A DNA stretch of 50,832 nucleotides from Streptomyces ureilyticus (GCF_011045025.1 NZ_JAAKZX010000051.1:1-50832); one strand, 5' to 3'; shown: positions 25,943 to 34,633, numbered from the stretch's first letter. Translations and numbers: made by a program. Notes: generated by a model from the letters alone, not told the origin.

Positions 25943-27136
25943 ATGCCGTTGACCCCCGAGGACGTGCGGAACAAGCAGTTCACGACCGTCCGCCTCCGAG
26001 AAGGCTATGACGAGGACGAGGTCGATGCCTTCCTCGATGAGGTCGAAGCCGAACTGACCCGCCTGCTCCGCGAGAACGAGGACCTGCGCGCCAAGCTGGC
26101 CGCCGCCACGCGTGCCGCCGCGCAGAACCAGCAGCAGGGCATGCGCAAGCCGCCTGAACCCCAGGATCAGGGGCAACAGGGGCCGCCGCAGGGTATGCGC
26201 GGTGGTCCGGAGGGTATGCGCGGTGGTCCGGGCGGTCCCGTACCCGCCGGCATATCGGGCCCGCCGCAGCAGCAGATGGGTGGCCCCATGGGTGGTCCGC
26301 CCGCGCTGCCGAGCGGTGCACCGCAGCTGCCTGCCGGCCCCGGCGGACAGGGCGGTCCGCAGGGGCCCGGTGGTCCCGGCCAGATGGGCCAGGGGCCGAT
26401 GGGGCAGGGTCAGATGGGTCAGGGCCCCGGCCCGATGCAGGGGCAGCTGCCGCAGCAGATGGGTGGCCCGATGGGCGGTCCCATGGGTGGCCCCATGGGC
26501 GGTCCTCCGCAGCAGATGGGCGGCCCCGGCCAGGGTGGTCCGGGTGGCGACAGCGCGGCCCGCGTGCTCTCACTGGCTCAGCAGACCGCCGACCAGGCGA
26601 TCGCCGAGGCGCGTTCCGAGGCCAACAAGATCGTCGGTGAGGCGCGCAGCCGTGCCGAGGGTCTGGAGCGGGACGCCCGCGCCAAGGCGGACGCCCTGGA
26701 GCGGGACGCGCAGGAGAAGCACCGCGTAGCGATGGGCTCCCTGGAGTCCGCTCGCGCCACGCTGGAGCGCAAGGTCGAGGATCTGCGCGGCTTCGAGCGC
26801 GAGTACCGTACGCGGCTCAAGTCCTACCTCGAGTCCCAGCTGCGTCAGCTGGAGACTCAGGCGGACGACTCGCTGGCTCCGCCGCGTCAGCCCGCGGCCG
26901 CCTCGCTGCCGTCGTCGTCGCCGTCCATGGCGCCGGCCGGTGCGAGCGCGCCGTCGTACGGCGGCAACCAGTCGATGGGTGGCCCGGCCCCCGCTGCTCC
27001 GTCCTACGGCGGCCAGCAGCAGATGTCCCCGGCCATGACCCAGCCGATGGCGCCGGTACGGCCGCAGGGCCCGTCGCCGATGGGCCAGGCTCCTTCGCCG
27101 ATGCGTGGGTTCCTGATCGACGAGGACGACAACTGA
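25943..27136 (+). CDS. divIVA: Polar growth determinant DivIVA (Wag31)
   Basis: Predicted 397-residue coiled-coil scaffold that marks hyphal tips and directs apical growth; essential in S. coelicolor. The N-terminal membrane-curvature domain (MPLTPEDVRNKQF, LREGYDEDEVDAFLDEVEAE) is followed by a first coiled coil to about residue 55. A long Gln/Gly/Pro/Met-rich linker (about 65-195) contains near-perfect GGPMGGP repeats. A second, long coiled coil follows (about 200-310), then a Pro/Ser/Gln-rich tail ending GFLIDEDDN. ATG 25943 is preceded by GAGGTGAAG. The linker and tail make it much longer than Bacillus DivIVA, as usual in Streptomyces. Confidence 0.97.
   Translation: MPLTPEDVRNKQFTTVRLREGYDEDEVDAFLDEVEAELTRLLRENEDLRAKLAAATRAAAQNQQQGMRKPPEPQDQGQQGPPQGMRGGPEGMRGGPGGPVPAGISGPPQQQMGGPMGGPPALPSGAPQLPAGPGGQGGPQGPGGPGQMGQGPMGQGQMGQGPGPMQGQLPQQMGGPMGGPMGGPMGGPPQQMGGPGQGGPGGDSAARVLSLAQQTADQAIAEARSEANKIVGEARSRAEGLERDARAKADALERDAQEKHRVAMGSLESARATLERKVEDLRGFEREYRTRLKSYLESQLRQLETQADDSLAPPRQPAAASLPSSSPSMAPAGASAPSYGGNQSMGGPAPAAPSYGGQQQMSPAMTQPMAPVRPQGPSPMGQAPSPMRGFLIDEDDN
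26140..26560 (+). repeat. In-frame low-complexity repeats in the DivIVA linker
   Basis: Tandem ATGGG(T/C)GG(C/T)CC units, clearest at 26459-26530, encode the GGPMGGP stretch. Repeated GGTATGCGCGGTGGTCCG units lie at 26195-26230. Such repeats are prone to length variation between strains. Confidence 0.8.
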
Positions 27137-27173
27137 CGGCCTCTAATACGCCTTAGGCGTCGGCAGCGTTCAG

Positions 27174-27209
27174 GGCGAGGCCCCCGGATTTCCGGGGGCC
27201 TCGCCTTTT
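27174..27209 (+). terminator. Rho-independent terminator after divIVA
   Basis: A perfect 15-bp stem, GGCGAGGCCCCCGGA (27174-27188) with its complement (27191-27205), closes on a 2-nt loop and is followed by TTTTG. It ends the long plus-strand division cluster. Confidence 0.92.
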
Positions 27210-27264
27210 GTCTCGCCCTTTTGTGCTGACCTGGCGAGCGTCTGTGCGTGGGCACGCAACGCCG

Positions 27265-27306
27265 AAGGCCCGGACCCGCCAAGGAAGTTCGGCGGGCCCG
27301 GGCCTT
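27265..27306 (-). terminator. Hairpin terminator of ileS, facing the divIVA terminator
   Basis: Arms 27265-27280 and 27291-27306 pair over 16 bp with one mismatch around a 10-nt loop. It lies about 20 bp beyond the ileS stop and can act on both strands, insulating the convergent pair. Confidence 0.75.
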
Positions 27307-27324
27307 TGCGCGTGCTGTGCGTGC

Positions 27325-30300
27325 TTACGCCTTGCGGAGGCGGAACGTCAGCTGCAGCGACTCGTCCGTGAACGGGGCGCCGAATGTGTCGTCCGCCTCG
27401 CCGGAGTCGAAGTCCGTGGCGAGGACCTCGTCCGCGATGAGGGCGGAGTGCTCCGTGAGGGCCGCGGTGACCTTCGGGTCCGTGGAGGTCCAGCGCAGGG
27501 CGATGCGGTCGGCCACGTCGAGGCCACTGTTCTTGCGGGCCTCCTGGATCAGGCGGATCGCGTCACGGGCCAGGCCCGCCTGGCGCAGCTCCTCGGTGAT
27601 CTCCAGGTCGAGGGCGACCGTCGCGCCGGAGTCCGAGGCGACGGACCAGCCCTCGCGCGGGGTCTCCGTGATGATGACCTCGTCCGGGGCGAGGGGTACG
27701 GTCTCGCCGTCGACCTCGACCGAGGCCGTACCCTCGCGCAGGGCCAGGGACAGCGCTGCCGCGTCCGCGTTCGCGACGGCCTTGGCCACGTCCTGGACAC
27801 GCTTGCCGAACCGCTTGCCCAGCGCACGGAAGTTGGCCTTGGCGGTCGTGTCGACCAGCGAGCCGCCCACGTCACTCAGCGACGCCAGCGAGGAAACGTT
27901 CAGTTCTTCCGTGATCTGCGCGTGCAGCTCGGCGTCGAGCGCCTCGAAGCCGTTCGCCGCGACCAGCGCACGCGACAGCGGTTGACGCGTCTTCACGCCC
28001 GACTCCGCTCGCGTGGCACGGCCCAGCTCCACGAGACGGCGTACGAGCACCATCTGCTTCGACAGCTCCGGATCGATGACGGACAGATCCGCCTCGGGCC
28101 AGGACGACAAGTGTACGGACTCGGGGGCGCCCGGCGTCACCGGCACCACCAGGTCCTGCCAGACCCGCTCGGTGATGAACGGTGTCAGCGGGGCCATCAG
28201 ACGTGTGACCGTCTCGACGACCTCGTGCAGGGTGCGCAGCGCCGCCTTGTCGCCCTGCCAGAAGCGGCGACGGGAGCGGCGTACGTACCAGTTGGAAAGG
28301 TCGTCGACGAATGCCGACAGGAGCTTTCCGGCGCGCTGGGTGTCGTACGCCTCCAGGGACTGGGTCACCTGGTCGGTGAGCGCGTGGAGTTCGGACAGGA
28401 GCCAGCGGTCCAGGACCGGGCGGTCGGCCGGAGCCGGGTCCGCGTCACTGGGCGCCCAGTTCGACGTGCGGGCGTACAGGGCCTGGAAGGCGACCGTGTT
28501 CCAGTACGTCAGGAGCGTCTTGCGGACGACCTCCTGGATGGTGTTGTGGCCGACGCGGCGGGCCGCCCAGGGGGAGCCGCCGGCCGCCATGAACCATCGG
28601 ACCGCGTCCGCGCCGTGCTGGTCCATCAGCGGGATCGGCGGGAGCATGTTGCCCAGGTGCTTGGACATCTTGCGGCCGTCCTCGGCGAGGATGTGGCCCA
28701 GGCAGACGACGTTCTCGTACGAGGACTTGTCGAAGACCAGCGTGCCGACGGCCATCAGCGTGTAGAACCAGCCACGCGTCTGGTCGATGGCCTCGCTGAT
28801 GAACTGCGCGGGGTAGCGGGACTCGAAGAGGTCCTTGTTCTTGTACGGGTAGCCCCACTGCGCGAACGGCATCGAACCCGAGTCGTACCAGGCGTCGATG
28901 ACCTCCGGCACGCGCGTGGCCGTCTGCCCGCAGCCGTCCTGGGGGCACGCGAACGTGACCTCGTCGATGTACGGGCGGTGCGGGTCGAGGTTCGACTGGT
29001 CCGTGCCGGTCAGCTCGGTCAGCTCGGCCCGGGAGCCCACGCAGGTGAGGTGGTCGTTCTCGCAGCGCCAGACGGGCAGCGGCGTGCCCCAGTAGCGGTT
29101 GCGGGACAGGGCCCAGTCGATGTTGTTGTTCAGCCAGTCGCCGTAGCGGCCGTGCTTGACCGTCTCCGGGAACCAGTTGGTCTTCTCGTTCTCCTGGAGG
29201 AGGCGGTCCTTGACGGCCGTGGTGCGGATGTACCAGGACGGCTGCGCGTAGTAGAGGAGCGCGGTGTGGCAGCGCCAACAGTGCGGGTAGCTGTGCTCGT
29301 ACGGGGTGTGCTTGAAGAGCAGACCGCGTCGCTGGAGGTCCTCGGTGAGCTTTTCGTCCGCCTTCTTGAAGAAGATGCCGCCGACGAGGGGGACGTCCTC
29401 TTCGAAGGTGCCGTCGGGACGGACGGGGTTGACCACCGGAAGGCCGTACGCGCGGCAGACCCTGAGGTCGTCCTCACCGAAGGCGGGGGACTGGTGGACC
29501 AGACCCGTACCGTCGTCGGTCGTGACGTACTCGGCGTTGACGACGTAGTGGGTCTCGACGTCGGCCGGGAACTCTACGAGCTCGAACGGACGTTGGTAGG
29601 ACCAGCGCTCCATTTCGGCGCCCGTGAAGGTCTGGCCGGTGGTCTCCCAGCCCTCGCCCAGGGCCTTGGCGACGAGCGGCTCGGCGACGACGAGCTTCTC
29701 CTCGCCGTTGGTCGCGACGACGTAGGTGACCTCGGCGTGGGCGGCGACCGCGGTGTTGGACACCAGGGTCCACGGGGTGGTCGTCCACACCAGGAGCGCG
29801 GCTTCGCCCGCGAGCGGACCTGAGGTGAGCGGGAAACGGACGTACACCGACGGGTCAACGACCGTCTCGTAGCCCTGTGCCAGCTCGTGGTCCGACAGGC
29901 CCGTGCCGCAGCGCGGGCACCAGGGGGCGACGCGGTGGTCCTGGACCAGCAGGCCCTTGTTGAAGATCTCCTTGAGCGACCACCAGACCGACTCGACGTA
30001 CTCCGGGTCCATCGTGCGGTACGGGTCGCTGAGGTCGGTCCAGTACCCCATGCGGGTCGTGAGCTCTTCGAAGGCGTCGGTGTGGCGGGTCACGGACTCG
30101 CGGCACTTGGCGTTGAACTCCGCGATGCCGTACGCCTCGATGTCCTTCTTGCCGTTGAAGCCGAGCTCCTTCTCCACCGCCAGCTCCACGGGCAGGCCGT
30201 GGCAGTCCCACCCGGCCTTGCGGGCCACGTGGTAGCCGCGCATGGTGCGGAAGCGGGGGAAGACGTCCTTGAAGACGCGGGCTTCGATGTGGTGGGTGCC

Positions 30301-30474
30301 CGGCATGCCGTTGGCGGTGGGCGGGCCCTCGTAGAACACCCACTCCGGGCGGCCCTCGGACTGCTCCAGGCTCTTGGCGAAGATCTTCTGCTCACGCCAG
30401 AAGTCGAGCACGGCGTGCTCGAGGGCGGGCAGGTCGACCTGGGCGGGCACCTGGCGGTACTGCGTCGGTTTCAT
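27325..30474 (-). CDS. ileS: Isoleucyl-tRNA synthetase
   Basis: Predicted 1049-residue class I synthetase charging tRNA-Ile. The HIGH-type motif reads GTHHIEARVF (about 60-69), and DCHGLPVELAVEKELG follows. The KMSKS motif reads GRKMSKHLGN in the second half. The CP1 editing domain and a C-terminal anticodon-binding extension are present. ATG 30474 is chosen because GGAGGA lies about 8 nt upstream and homology begins at MKPTQYRQVPAQVDLP; the longer open frame upstream is the T-box leader. The long form with histidine-rich HIGH region is the eukaryote-like IleS type common in actinobacteria. It is regulated by the T-box leader. Confidence 0.97.
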   Translation of the reverse strand: MKPTQYRQVPAQVDLPALEHAVLDFWREQKIFAKSLEQSEGRPEWVFYEGPPTANGMPGTHHIEARVFKDVFPRFRTMRGYHVARKAGWDCHGLPVELAVEKELGFNGKKDIEAYGIAEFNAKCRESVTRHTDAFEELTTRMGYWTDLSDPYRTMDPEYVESVWWSLKEIFNKGLLVQDHRVAPWCPRCGTGLSDHELAQGYETVVDPSVYVRFPLTSGPLAGEAALLVWTTTPWTLVSNTAVAAHAEVTYVVATNGEEKLVVAEPLVAKALGEGWETTGQTFTGAEMERWSYQRPFELVEFPADVETHYVVNAEYVTTDDGTGLVHQSPAFGEDDLRVCRAYGLPVVNPVRPDGTFEEDVPLVGGIFFKKADEKLTEDLQRRGLLFKHTPYEHSYPHCWRCHTALLYYAQPSWYIRTTAVKDRLLQENEKTNWFPETVKHGRYGDWLNNNIDWALSRNRYWGTPLPVWRCENDHLTCVGSRAELTELTGTDQSNLDPHRPYIDEVTFACPQDGCGQTATRVPEVIDAWYDSGSMPFAQWGYPYKNKDLFESRYPAQFISEAIDQTRGWFYTLMAVGTLVFDKSSYENVVCLGHILAEDGRKMSKHLGNMLPPIPLMDQHGADAVRWFMAAGGSPWAARRVGHNTIQEVVRKTLLTYWNTVAFQALYARTSNWAPSDADPAPADRPVLDRWLLSELHALTDQVTQSLEAYDTQRAGKLLSAFVDDLSNWYVRRSRRRFWQGDKAALRTLHEVVETVTRLMAPLTPFITERVWQDLVVPVTPGAPESVHLSSWPEADLSVIDPELSKQMVLVRRLVELGRATRAESGVKTRQPLSRALVAANGFEALDAELHAQITEELNVSSLASLSDVGGSLVDTTAKANFRALGKRFGKRVQDVAKAVANADAAALSLALREGTASVEVDGETVPLAPDEVIITETPREGWSVASDSGATVALDLEITEELRQAGLARDAIRLIQEARKNSGLDVADRIALRWTSTDPKVTAALTEHSALIADEVLATDFDSGEADDTFGAPFTDESLQLTFRLRKA

Positions 30475-30481
30475 CGGCGAG

Positions 30482-30777
30482 CTTCCTCCGGCGGACTTTC
30501 TGCCTTCCGTCGGAGGGACGAGAGTCGTGTTGCCACCTGCGCCGTGTGCGGCGCGCTCCCGCGGTACCACCCTCCTTGGCCCTCCGGGGCGCTGTGCTCC
30601 GGTGAGCCCCCTCATTGGGGTCGCGATGCCGGTTCTACCGGCCGCGGCTGGTCGCTGCGGCTTTCTTCCGGCGGCTCCGGGGTGATCTTCACGTCGCGCT
30701 CGCCCCCGGGCTCGCACCGTTCCCGGGTCGCTCATGGCTGCGTACGTCGCTACTCGTCCCCATCCACGCTTTTCGCT
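30482..30777 (-). promoter_or_regulatory. T-box leader (tRNA-Ile responsive riboswitch) of ileS
   Basis: On the minus strand the conserved T-box core AGGGTGGTACCGCGG lies at 30573-30559. It provides the bases that pair with the tRNA acceptor end. Upstream, GACGAGTAGCG resembles the AGTA bulge of stem I, and GAAGATCACC carries an ATC specifier (30686-30684), the Ile codon. Downstream, CCTCCGACGG (30516-30507) pairs with CCGCCGGAGG (30494-30485), burying the ileS Shine-Dalgarno. This is the layout of translation-controlling actinobacterial ileS T-boxes, where uncharged tRNA-Ile opens the ribosome site. Exact stem boundaries were not folded computationally. Confidence 0.93.
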
Positions 30778-30783
30778 CCGCCC

Positions 30784-30789
30784 AGTGTA
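30784..30789 (-). promoter_or_regulatory. Candidate -10 of the ileS promoter
   Basis: TACACT on the minus strand sits 7 bp ahead of the inferred 5' end of the T-box leader; no good -35 is visible. The remaining divergent region up to 31086 contains no gene. Confidence 0.35.
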
Positions 30790-31086
30790 CGGCGCCGGAC
30801 AGACCGCGGCCGACCGGTTTTCCGGGACCCATGGGCAGGGGCTCACAGGGCGTGGGGGAGGCGCACGGACTGACCCGAATGGCCAGCGGTCGTGGTTCGC
30901 CTCCCGGTACGGGGGACTCGGCGGATTACCTGGCGGGGAGCTGGGCACAACGCTTGCAGGCTCGCCACGTGGCACCTGAGAGGCGGGTGAATCGGGCAGC
31001 GTGCCCCGTTGCCGCGGGCCAGAAGTCGATTTATCGTCCCAGCACGATTCGCGAACAAGATCACAATATGTGAAGGGGCCGCGGCC

Positions 31087-32355
31087 ATGGTGGCGAAGAA
31101 GACGGCCGTACCGCAGTCGGCGTCCAGGAGAACCACGGGGGCGGCGGGCGGTGCCGGAGCGGCGGCCAAGGATGTGAACGGGAAGAAGAGCACGCGGGGG
31201 CGCTCCGCTGCGGGGGCGGGTGTCGGTTCCCGTGCCGGCGGTGTTGCCGGTGGCGGGAAGCCGGAGGGTACGAAAGCGGCTGCCGTGAGCAAGAAGACGG
31301 CCGCTACGAAGACGGCTGGTTCGGGAGCCGGCGCTTCGAAGAGGGTGACTGCCAGGAAGGCTGCTTCAGGGACGGCTCGTCCGAAAGCCGGCGGCACGAA
31401 GACGCCCGCTGAGGAATCGGCCGCTGGGCAGGCGGCGGCCGCGAAGGCAGCCGTTGGGCAGACGGCGGCTACGAAGGCGGCCGGTGAGGAAACGGCCACC
31501 AAGAAGGAGGTGGCTTCGAAGGCGGTCGCCAAGAAGGGGGCTGCCGAGAAAGGGGTCACCAAGAAGGCCGCCATCGAAGAGGCAGTCGCCAAAGAGGCAG
31601 CCGCAAAGGAGGGCGCCTCCAAGAAGGCACCGGCCAAGAAGGCGGCGGTGAAGACCGCGGTGAGGAAGACCACCGGCGTGGCCGCCGAGGCCGCGGCAGG
31701 GAAGGCCGGCGGCAGGGAGATTCCCGGGAAGGGGGACGGCGGCAAGGAGGTTCCCGGCAAGGGGGCCGCTGGTAAGAAGCGCAGCGTCACGCGCACACGT
31801 ACGGCCAAGAAAGCGGTCGCCTGCGCGGCCGAGGGTGCGGCCGAGGCCGCGAAGACGACGGGAGCCACGACGGTGGTTGCGAAGAAGACTCCTGGTACGG
31901 CCACGGCGGCGGGCAAGGCCACCGCGGTTCCCAAGGCGCGGCTTGCCGCTGCAGAGCCTGGCGAGCTCGCCGTACGCCCCGGAGAGGACCCCTGGACCCC
32001 GGAAGAGGTCGCGGAGGCGCGTGCGGAGCTGCTCGCGGAGGTGGTGCGACTACGCGCCGAGATCACCAACTCCGAGGAGTCGCTGGCGGGTCTGATGCGC
32101 GACTCCGGGGACGGTGCCGGCGACGATCAGGCGGACACCGGCACCAAGAACATCACGCGTGAGCACGAGATGGCGCTCGCGGCCAACGCCCGGGAGATGC
32201 TGGAGCAGACCGAGCGCGCCCTCGAGCGCCTGGACGCGGGCACGTACGGCCTCTGCGAGAGCTGCGGCAATCCCATCGGAAAGGCCCGTATGCAGGCCTT
32301 CCCGCGCGCCACCCTGTGCGTCGAATGCAAGCAGAAGACGGAGCGCCGCTCCTGA
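31087..32355 (+). CDS. DksA/TraR-type zinc-finger protein with a histone-H1-like Lys/Ala-rich N-terminus
   Basis: Predicted 422-residue protein in two parts. Residues 1 to about 300 are a low-complexity Lys/Ala/Thr/Gly-rich tail with many AKK and KKA units, resembling bacterial histone-H1-like domains and suited to nonspecific DNA or RNA contact. The C-terminal 110 residues are DksA/TraR-like: a helical coiled coil (PEEVAEARAELLAEVVRLRA), then a four-cysteine zinc finger, CESC followed 18 residues later by CVEC. ATG 31087 follows GAAGGGG; homology cannot decide it within the simple-sequence part. DksA-type proteins bind the RNA polymerase secondary channel. The acidic tip residues needed for that were not confirmed, so RNA polymerase action is an inference. 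Confidence 0.88.
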   Translation: MVAKKTAVPQSASRRTTGAAGGAGAAAKDVNGKKSTRGRSAAGAGVGSRAGGVAGGGKPEGTKAAAVSKKTAATKTAGSGAGASKRVTARKAASGTARPKAGGTKTPAEESAAGQAAAAKAAVGQTAATKAAGEETATKKEVASKAVAKKGAAEKGVTKKAAIEEAVAKEAAAKEGASKKAPAKKAAVKTAVRKTTGVAAEAAAGKAGGREIPGKGDGGKEVPGKGAAGKKRSVTRTRTAKKAVACAAEGAAEAAKTTGATTVVAKKTPGTATAAGKATAVPKARLAAAEPGELAVRPGEDPWTPEEVAEARAELLAEVVRLRAEITNSEESLAGLMRDSGDGAGDDQADTGTKNITREHEMALAANAREMLEQTERALERLDAGTYGLCESCGNPIGKARMQAFPRATLCVECKQKTERRS

Positions 32356-32443
32356 GCGGTCCGGTGCGCCCAAGGGGCACATGGGTGCCTGGAAGCGTGC
32401 CGTACTCTCGTCCTCAGTCAGGCACCTAGGTTGAGGGACACAC

Positions 32444-33127
32444 GTGGCAGAGGCGGAGCGCATCATCGGTACGCCGGATATCCCGGAGGCGGCTGGGGCC
32501 GAGCCGGAGCACACCGACAAGAGCGCGGCGTCGGGCGAGCGGTCCGACTCCCGGGAGGCGAGGGAGTCGGACGGACTGGCCGAGGCATCCGGATCCGACT
32601 CAGGTTCCGAGGAGAAGGCGGCGCAGGCCGAGCGGCCCAGGGGCAAGCGCCGGATCGCCGTGCTGTTCACGGTCGCCGTCCTGGCATACGCCCTGGACCT
32701 GATCAGCAAGATCATCGTGGTCGCGAAGCTGGAGCACCATGAGCCGATCGAGATCATCGGGGACTGGCTGAGGTTCGAGGCGATCCGCAACGCGGGCGCG
32801 GCCTTCGGCTTCGGCGAGGCCTTCACGGTGATCTTCACGGTGATCGCGACGGCCGTGATCGTGGTGATCGCCCGCCTCGCGCGCAAGCTCTACAGCCTGC
32901 CCTGGGCCTTCGCGCTCGGCCTGCTGCTCGGCGGGGCGCTCGGCAACCTCACGGACCGGATCTTCCGCTCGCCGGGCGTCTTCGAGGGGGCGGTCGTCGA
33001 CTTCATCGCCCCCAAGGGCTTCGCCGTCTTCAATCTCGCCGACTCGGCGATCGTCTGCGGCGGCATCCTGATCGTGCTGCTGTCGTTCCGCGGCCTCGAC
33101 CCGGACGGCACTGTCCACAAAAGCTGA
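32444..33127 (+). CDS. lspA: Lipoprotein signal peptidase (signal peptidase II)
   Basis: Predicted 227-residue aspartyl protease that cleaves prolipoprotein signal peptides in the membrane. Four helices span residues about 68-215. Catalytic-region motifs are GNLTDRIFR (first Asp) and FNLADSAIVCGG (second Asp), with RNAGAAFGFG also conserved. It carries an unusual acidic N-terminal extension of about 65 residues before the first helix, rich in Glu, Ser and Ala. GTG 32444 follows GAGGGA. Such extensions are common in streptomycete LspA but not needed for catalysis. It probably shares a transcription unit with rluD, though rluD also has its own promoter candidate. Confidence 0.95.
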   Translation: MAEAERIIGTPDIPEAAGAEPEHTDKSAASGERSDSREARESDGLAEASGSDSGSEEKAAQAERPRGKRRIAVLFTVAVLAYALDLISKIIVVAKLEHHEPIEIIGDWLRFEAIRNAGAAFGFGEAFTVIFTVIATAVIVVIARLARKLYSLPWAFALGLLLGGALGNLTDRIFRSPGVFEGAVVDFIAPKGFAVFNLADSAIVCGGILIVLLSFRGLDPDGTVHKS

Positions 33128-33195
33128 GCCCGCAGGACAGGAACTGGGTCTGAACTGAGCGCGCCCCCTTGGACCGTGCTCCCTCGCCGACGGTG

Positions 33196-33218
33196 CTGTC
33201 AGTCCCGTCCGGCATACT
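33196..33218 (+). promoter_or_regulatory. PafBC-like promoter candidate and leaderless start of rluD
   Basis: CTGTCAGTC (33196-33204), 8 nt and CATACT (33213-33218) match the damage-promoter layout with three substitutions. CATACT lies 6 nt before the GTG, so transcripts would begin at the start codon. No ribosome site precedes rluD, which supports a leaderless mRNA. Confidence 0.4.
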
Positions 33219-33224
33219 CGACGG

Positions 33225-34169
33225 GTGAGCACAGTTCCCGAGATCCGTACCCTGCCCGTGCCCGACGGCCTGGAGGGCGAGCGCGTCGACGCCGCCATAT
33301 CACGCATGTTCGGCTTCTCCCGTACGAAGGCGGCCGAGCTGGCCGCGGCAGGCAAGGTGCTGGTCGACGGCACTGCGGTCGGCAAATCCGAGCGCGTGCA
33401 GGGCGGTGCGTGGCTGGAGGTCGAGATGCCGCAGGCGCCCGCGCCCGTGCAGATCGTCGCCGAGCCCGTCGAGGGCATGGAGATCGTGCACGACGACGAT
33501 GACGTGGTGGTGATCGTCAAGCCCGTCGGGGTCGCCGCGCACCCCAGCCCCGGCTGGTCGGGCCCCACGGTGATCGGCGGGCTCGCGGCTGCCGGGTACC
33601 GCATCTCGACCTCGGGCGCCGCCGAGCGCCAGGGCATCGTGCACCGCCTGGACGTGGGCACGTCGGGCCTGATGGTGGTGGCCAAGTCGGAGTACGCGTA
33701 CACGTCGCTCAAGCGCCAGTTCAAGGAGCGCACGGTCGACAAGCGCTACCACGCGCTGGTGCAGGGCCACCCGGACCCGACCAGCGGCACCATCGACGCG
33801 CCCATCGGACGGCACCCGAACCACGACTACAAGTGGGCGGTCACGGCCGAGGGCAAGCCCTCCGTGACGCATTACGACCTGGTCGAGGCGTTCCGCGCGG
33901 CCTCCTTGCTCGACATCAAGCTGGAGACCGGGCGCACGCATCAGATCCGCGTCCACATGGCGGCCCACCGGCATCCGTGCGTGGGCGACCTGACGTACGG
34001 CGCGGACCCGACGCTCGCCAAGCGGCTCGGGCTGACCCGGCAGTGGCTGCACGCCGTGCGGCTCGGCTTCGAGCACCCCGGGGACGGGCAGTGGGCCGAG
34101 TTCGCCTGCGACTACCCCGCGGACCTGCAGCAGGCGCTGGACCAGGTGCGGGAGGAGACCTACGCATGA
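33225..34169 (+). CDS. RluA/RluD family 23S rRNA pseudouridine synthase
   Basis: Predicted 314-residue enzyme that isomerises uridines in 23S rRNA. The N-terminal S4 RNA-binding domain (about 12-60: RVDAAISRMFGFSRTKAAEL) is followed by the RluA-type catalytic domain. The catalytic Asp is in GIVHRLDVGTSGLMVVAKS (about residues 137-155), and LETGRTHQIRVHMAA is the second family motif. Length fits RluD. The GTG start is probably leaderless. The stop overlaps the GNAT gene start (ATGA). Confidence 0.93.
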   Translation: MSTVPEIRTLPVPDGLEGERVDAAISRMFGFSRTKAAELAAAGKVLVDGTAVGKSERVQGGAWLEVEMPQAPAPVQIVAEPVEGMEIVHDDDDVVVIVKPVGVAAHPSPGWSGPTVIGGLAAAGYRISTSGAAERQGIVHRLDVGTSGLMVVAKSEYAYTSLKRQFKERTVDKRYHALVQGHPDPTSGTIDAPIGRHPNHDYKWAVTAEGKPSVTHYDLVEAFRAASLLDIKLETGRTHQIRVHMAAHRHPCVGDLTYGADPTLAKRLGLTRQWLHAVRLGFEHPGDGQWAEFACDYPADLQQALDQVREETYA

Positions 34170-34633
34170 GCGCGTCGTACGCGGTGCGGGTGGCCGAGGA
34201 CCCAGCCGACCGCGAGGCCTGCTTCGCGGTGCGCAAGGAGGTCTTCGTCGTCGAGCAGCGGGTCCCCGAGGATCTGGAGTACGACGCGTACGACACCGAT
34301 GCCGTGCATGTCCTCGCCGTCCGCGAGGACGGGGTGCCGATCGGCGCGGGGCGCCTGCTGTTCGGCGAGGCGGCGGCCGCCAAGACCGGTGGTGATCCCG
34401 GTGTCGGGTCCCTGGGGCGGCTCGCCGTCCTGAAGCCCGCGCGCGGGCTCGGTGTCGGCATCGCGCTCGTTCGGGGTATCGAGGACGCGGCACGCGCGCG
34501 TGGGCTGACGGCGGTCGATCTGCACGCGCAGACGCATGCGCTGGGGTTCTATGAGCGGCTGGGGTATGTGGCGTATGGACCGGAATATCTTGAGGCGGGG
34601 ATTCCGCATCAGGCGATGAGGCGCTCTCTTTAG
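34166..34633 (+). CDS. GNAT family N-acetyltransferase
   Basis: Predicted 155-residue acetyl-CoA-dependent acyltransferase of the ElaA-like branch. It shows FAVRKEVFVVEQRVPEDLEY at the N-terminus, LGRLAVLKPARGLGVGIALV as the acetyl-CoA pyrophosphate loop (R/Q-x-x-G-x-G/A) and LHAQTHALGFYERLGYVA near the end. ATG 34166 overlaps the rluD stop, with GGAGGAG upstream. The acceptor substrate is unknown. Coupling to rluD is conserved in Streptomyces. Confidence 0.92.
   Translation: MSASYAVRVAEDPADREACFAVRKEVFVVEQRVPEDLEYDAYDTDAVHVLAVREDGVPIGAGRLLFGEAAAAKTGGDPGVGSLGRLAVLKPARGLGVGIALVRGIEDAARARGLTAVDLHAQTHALGFYERLGYVAYGPEYLEAGIPHQAMRRSL

Noticed and set aside
27208..29823. An 871-residue plus-strand frame opposite ileS
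   Set aside because: A compositional shadow of ileS without recognisable motifs or ribosome site.
30475..30975. A 167-residue N-terminal extension of IleS
   Set aside because: This stretch is the T-box leader; the SD and family homology place the start at 30474.
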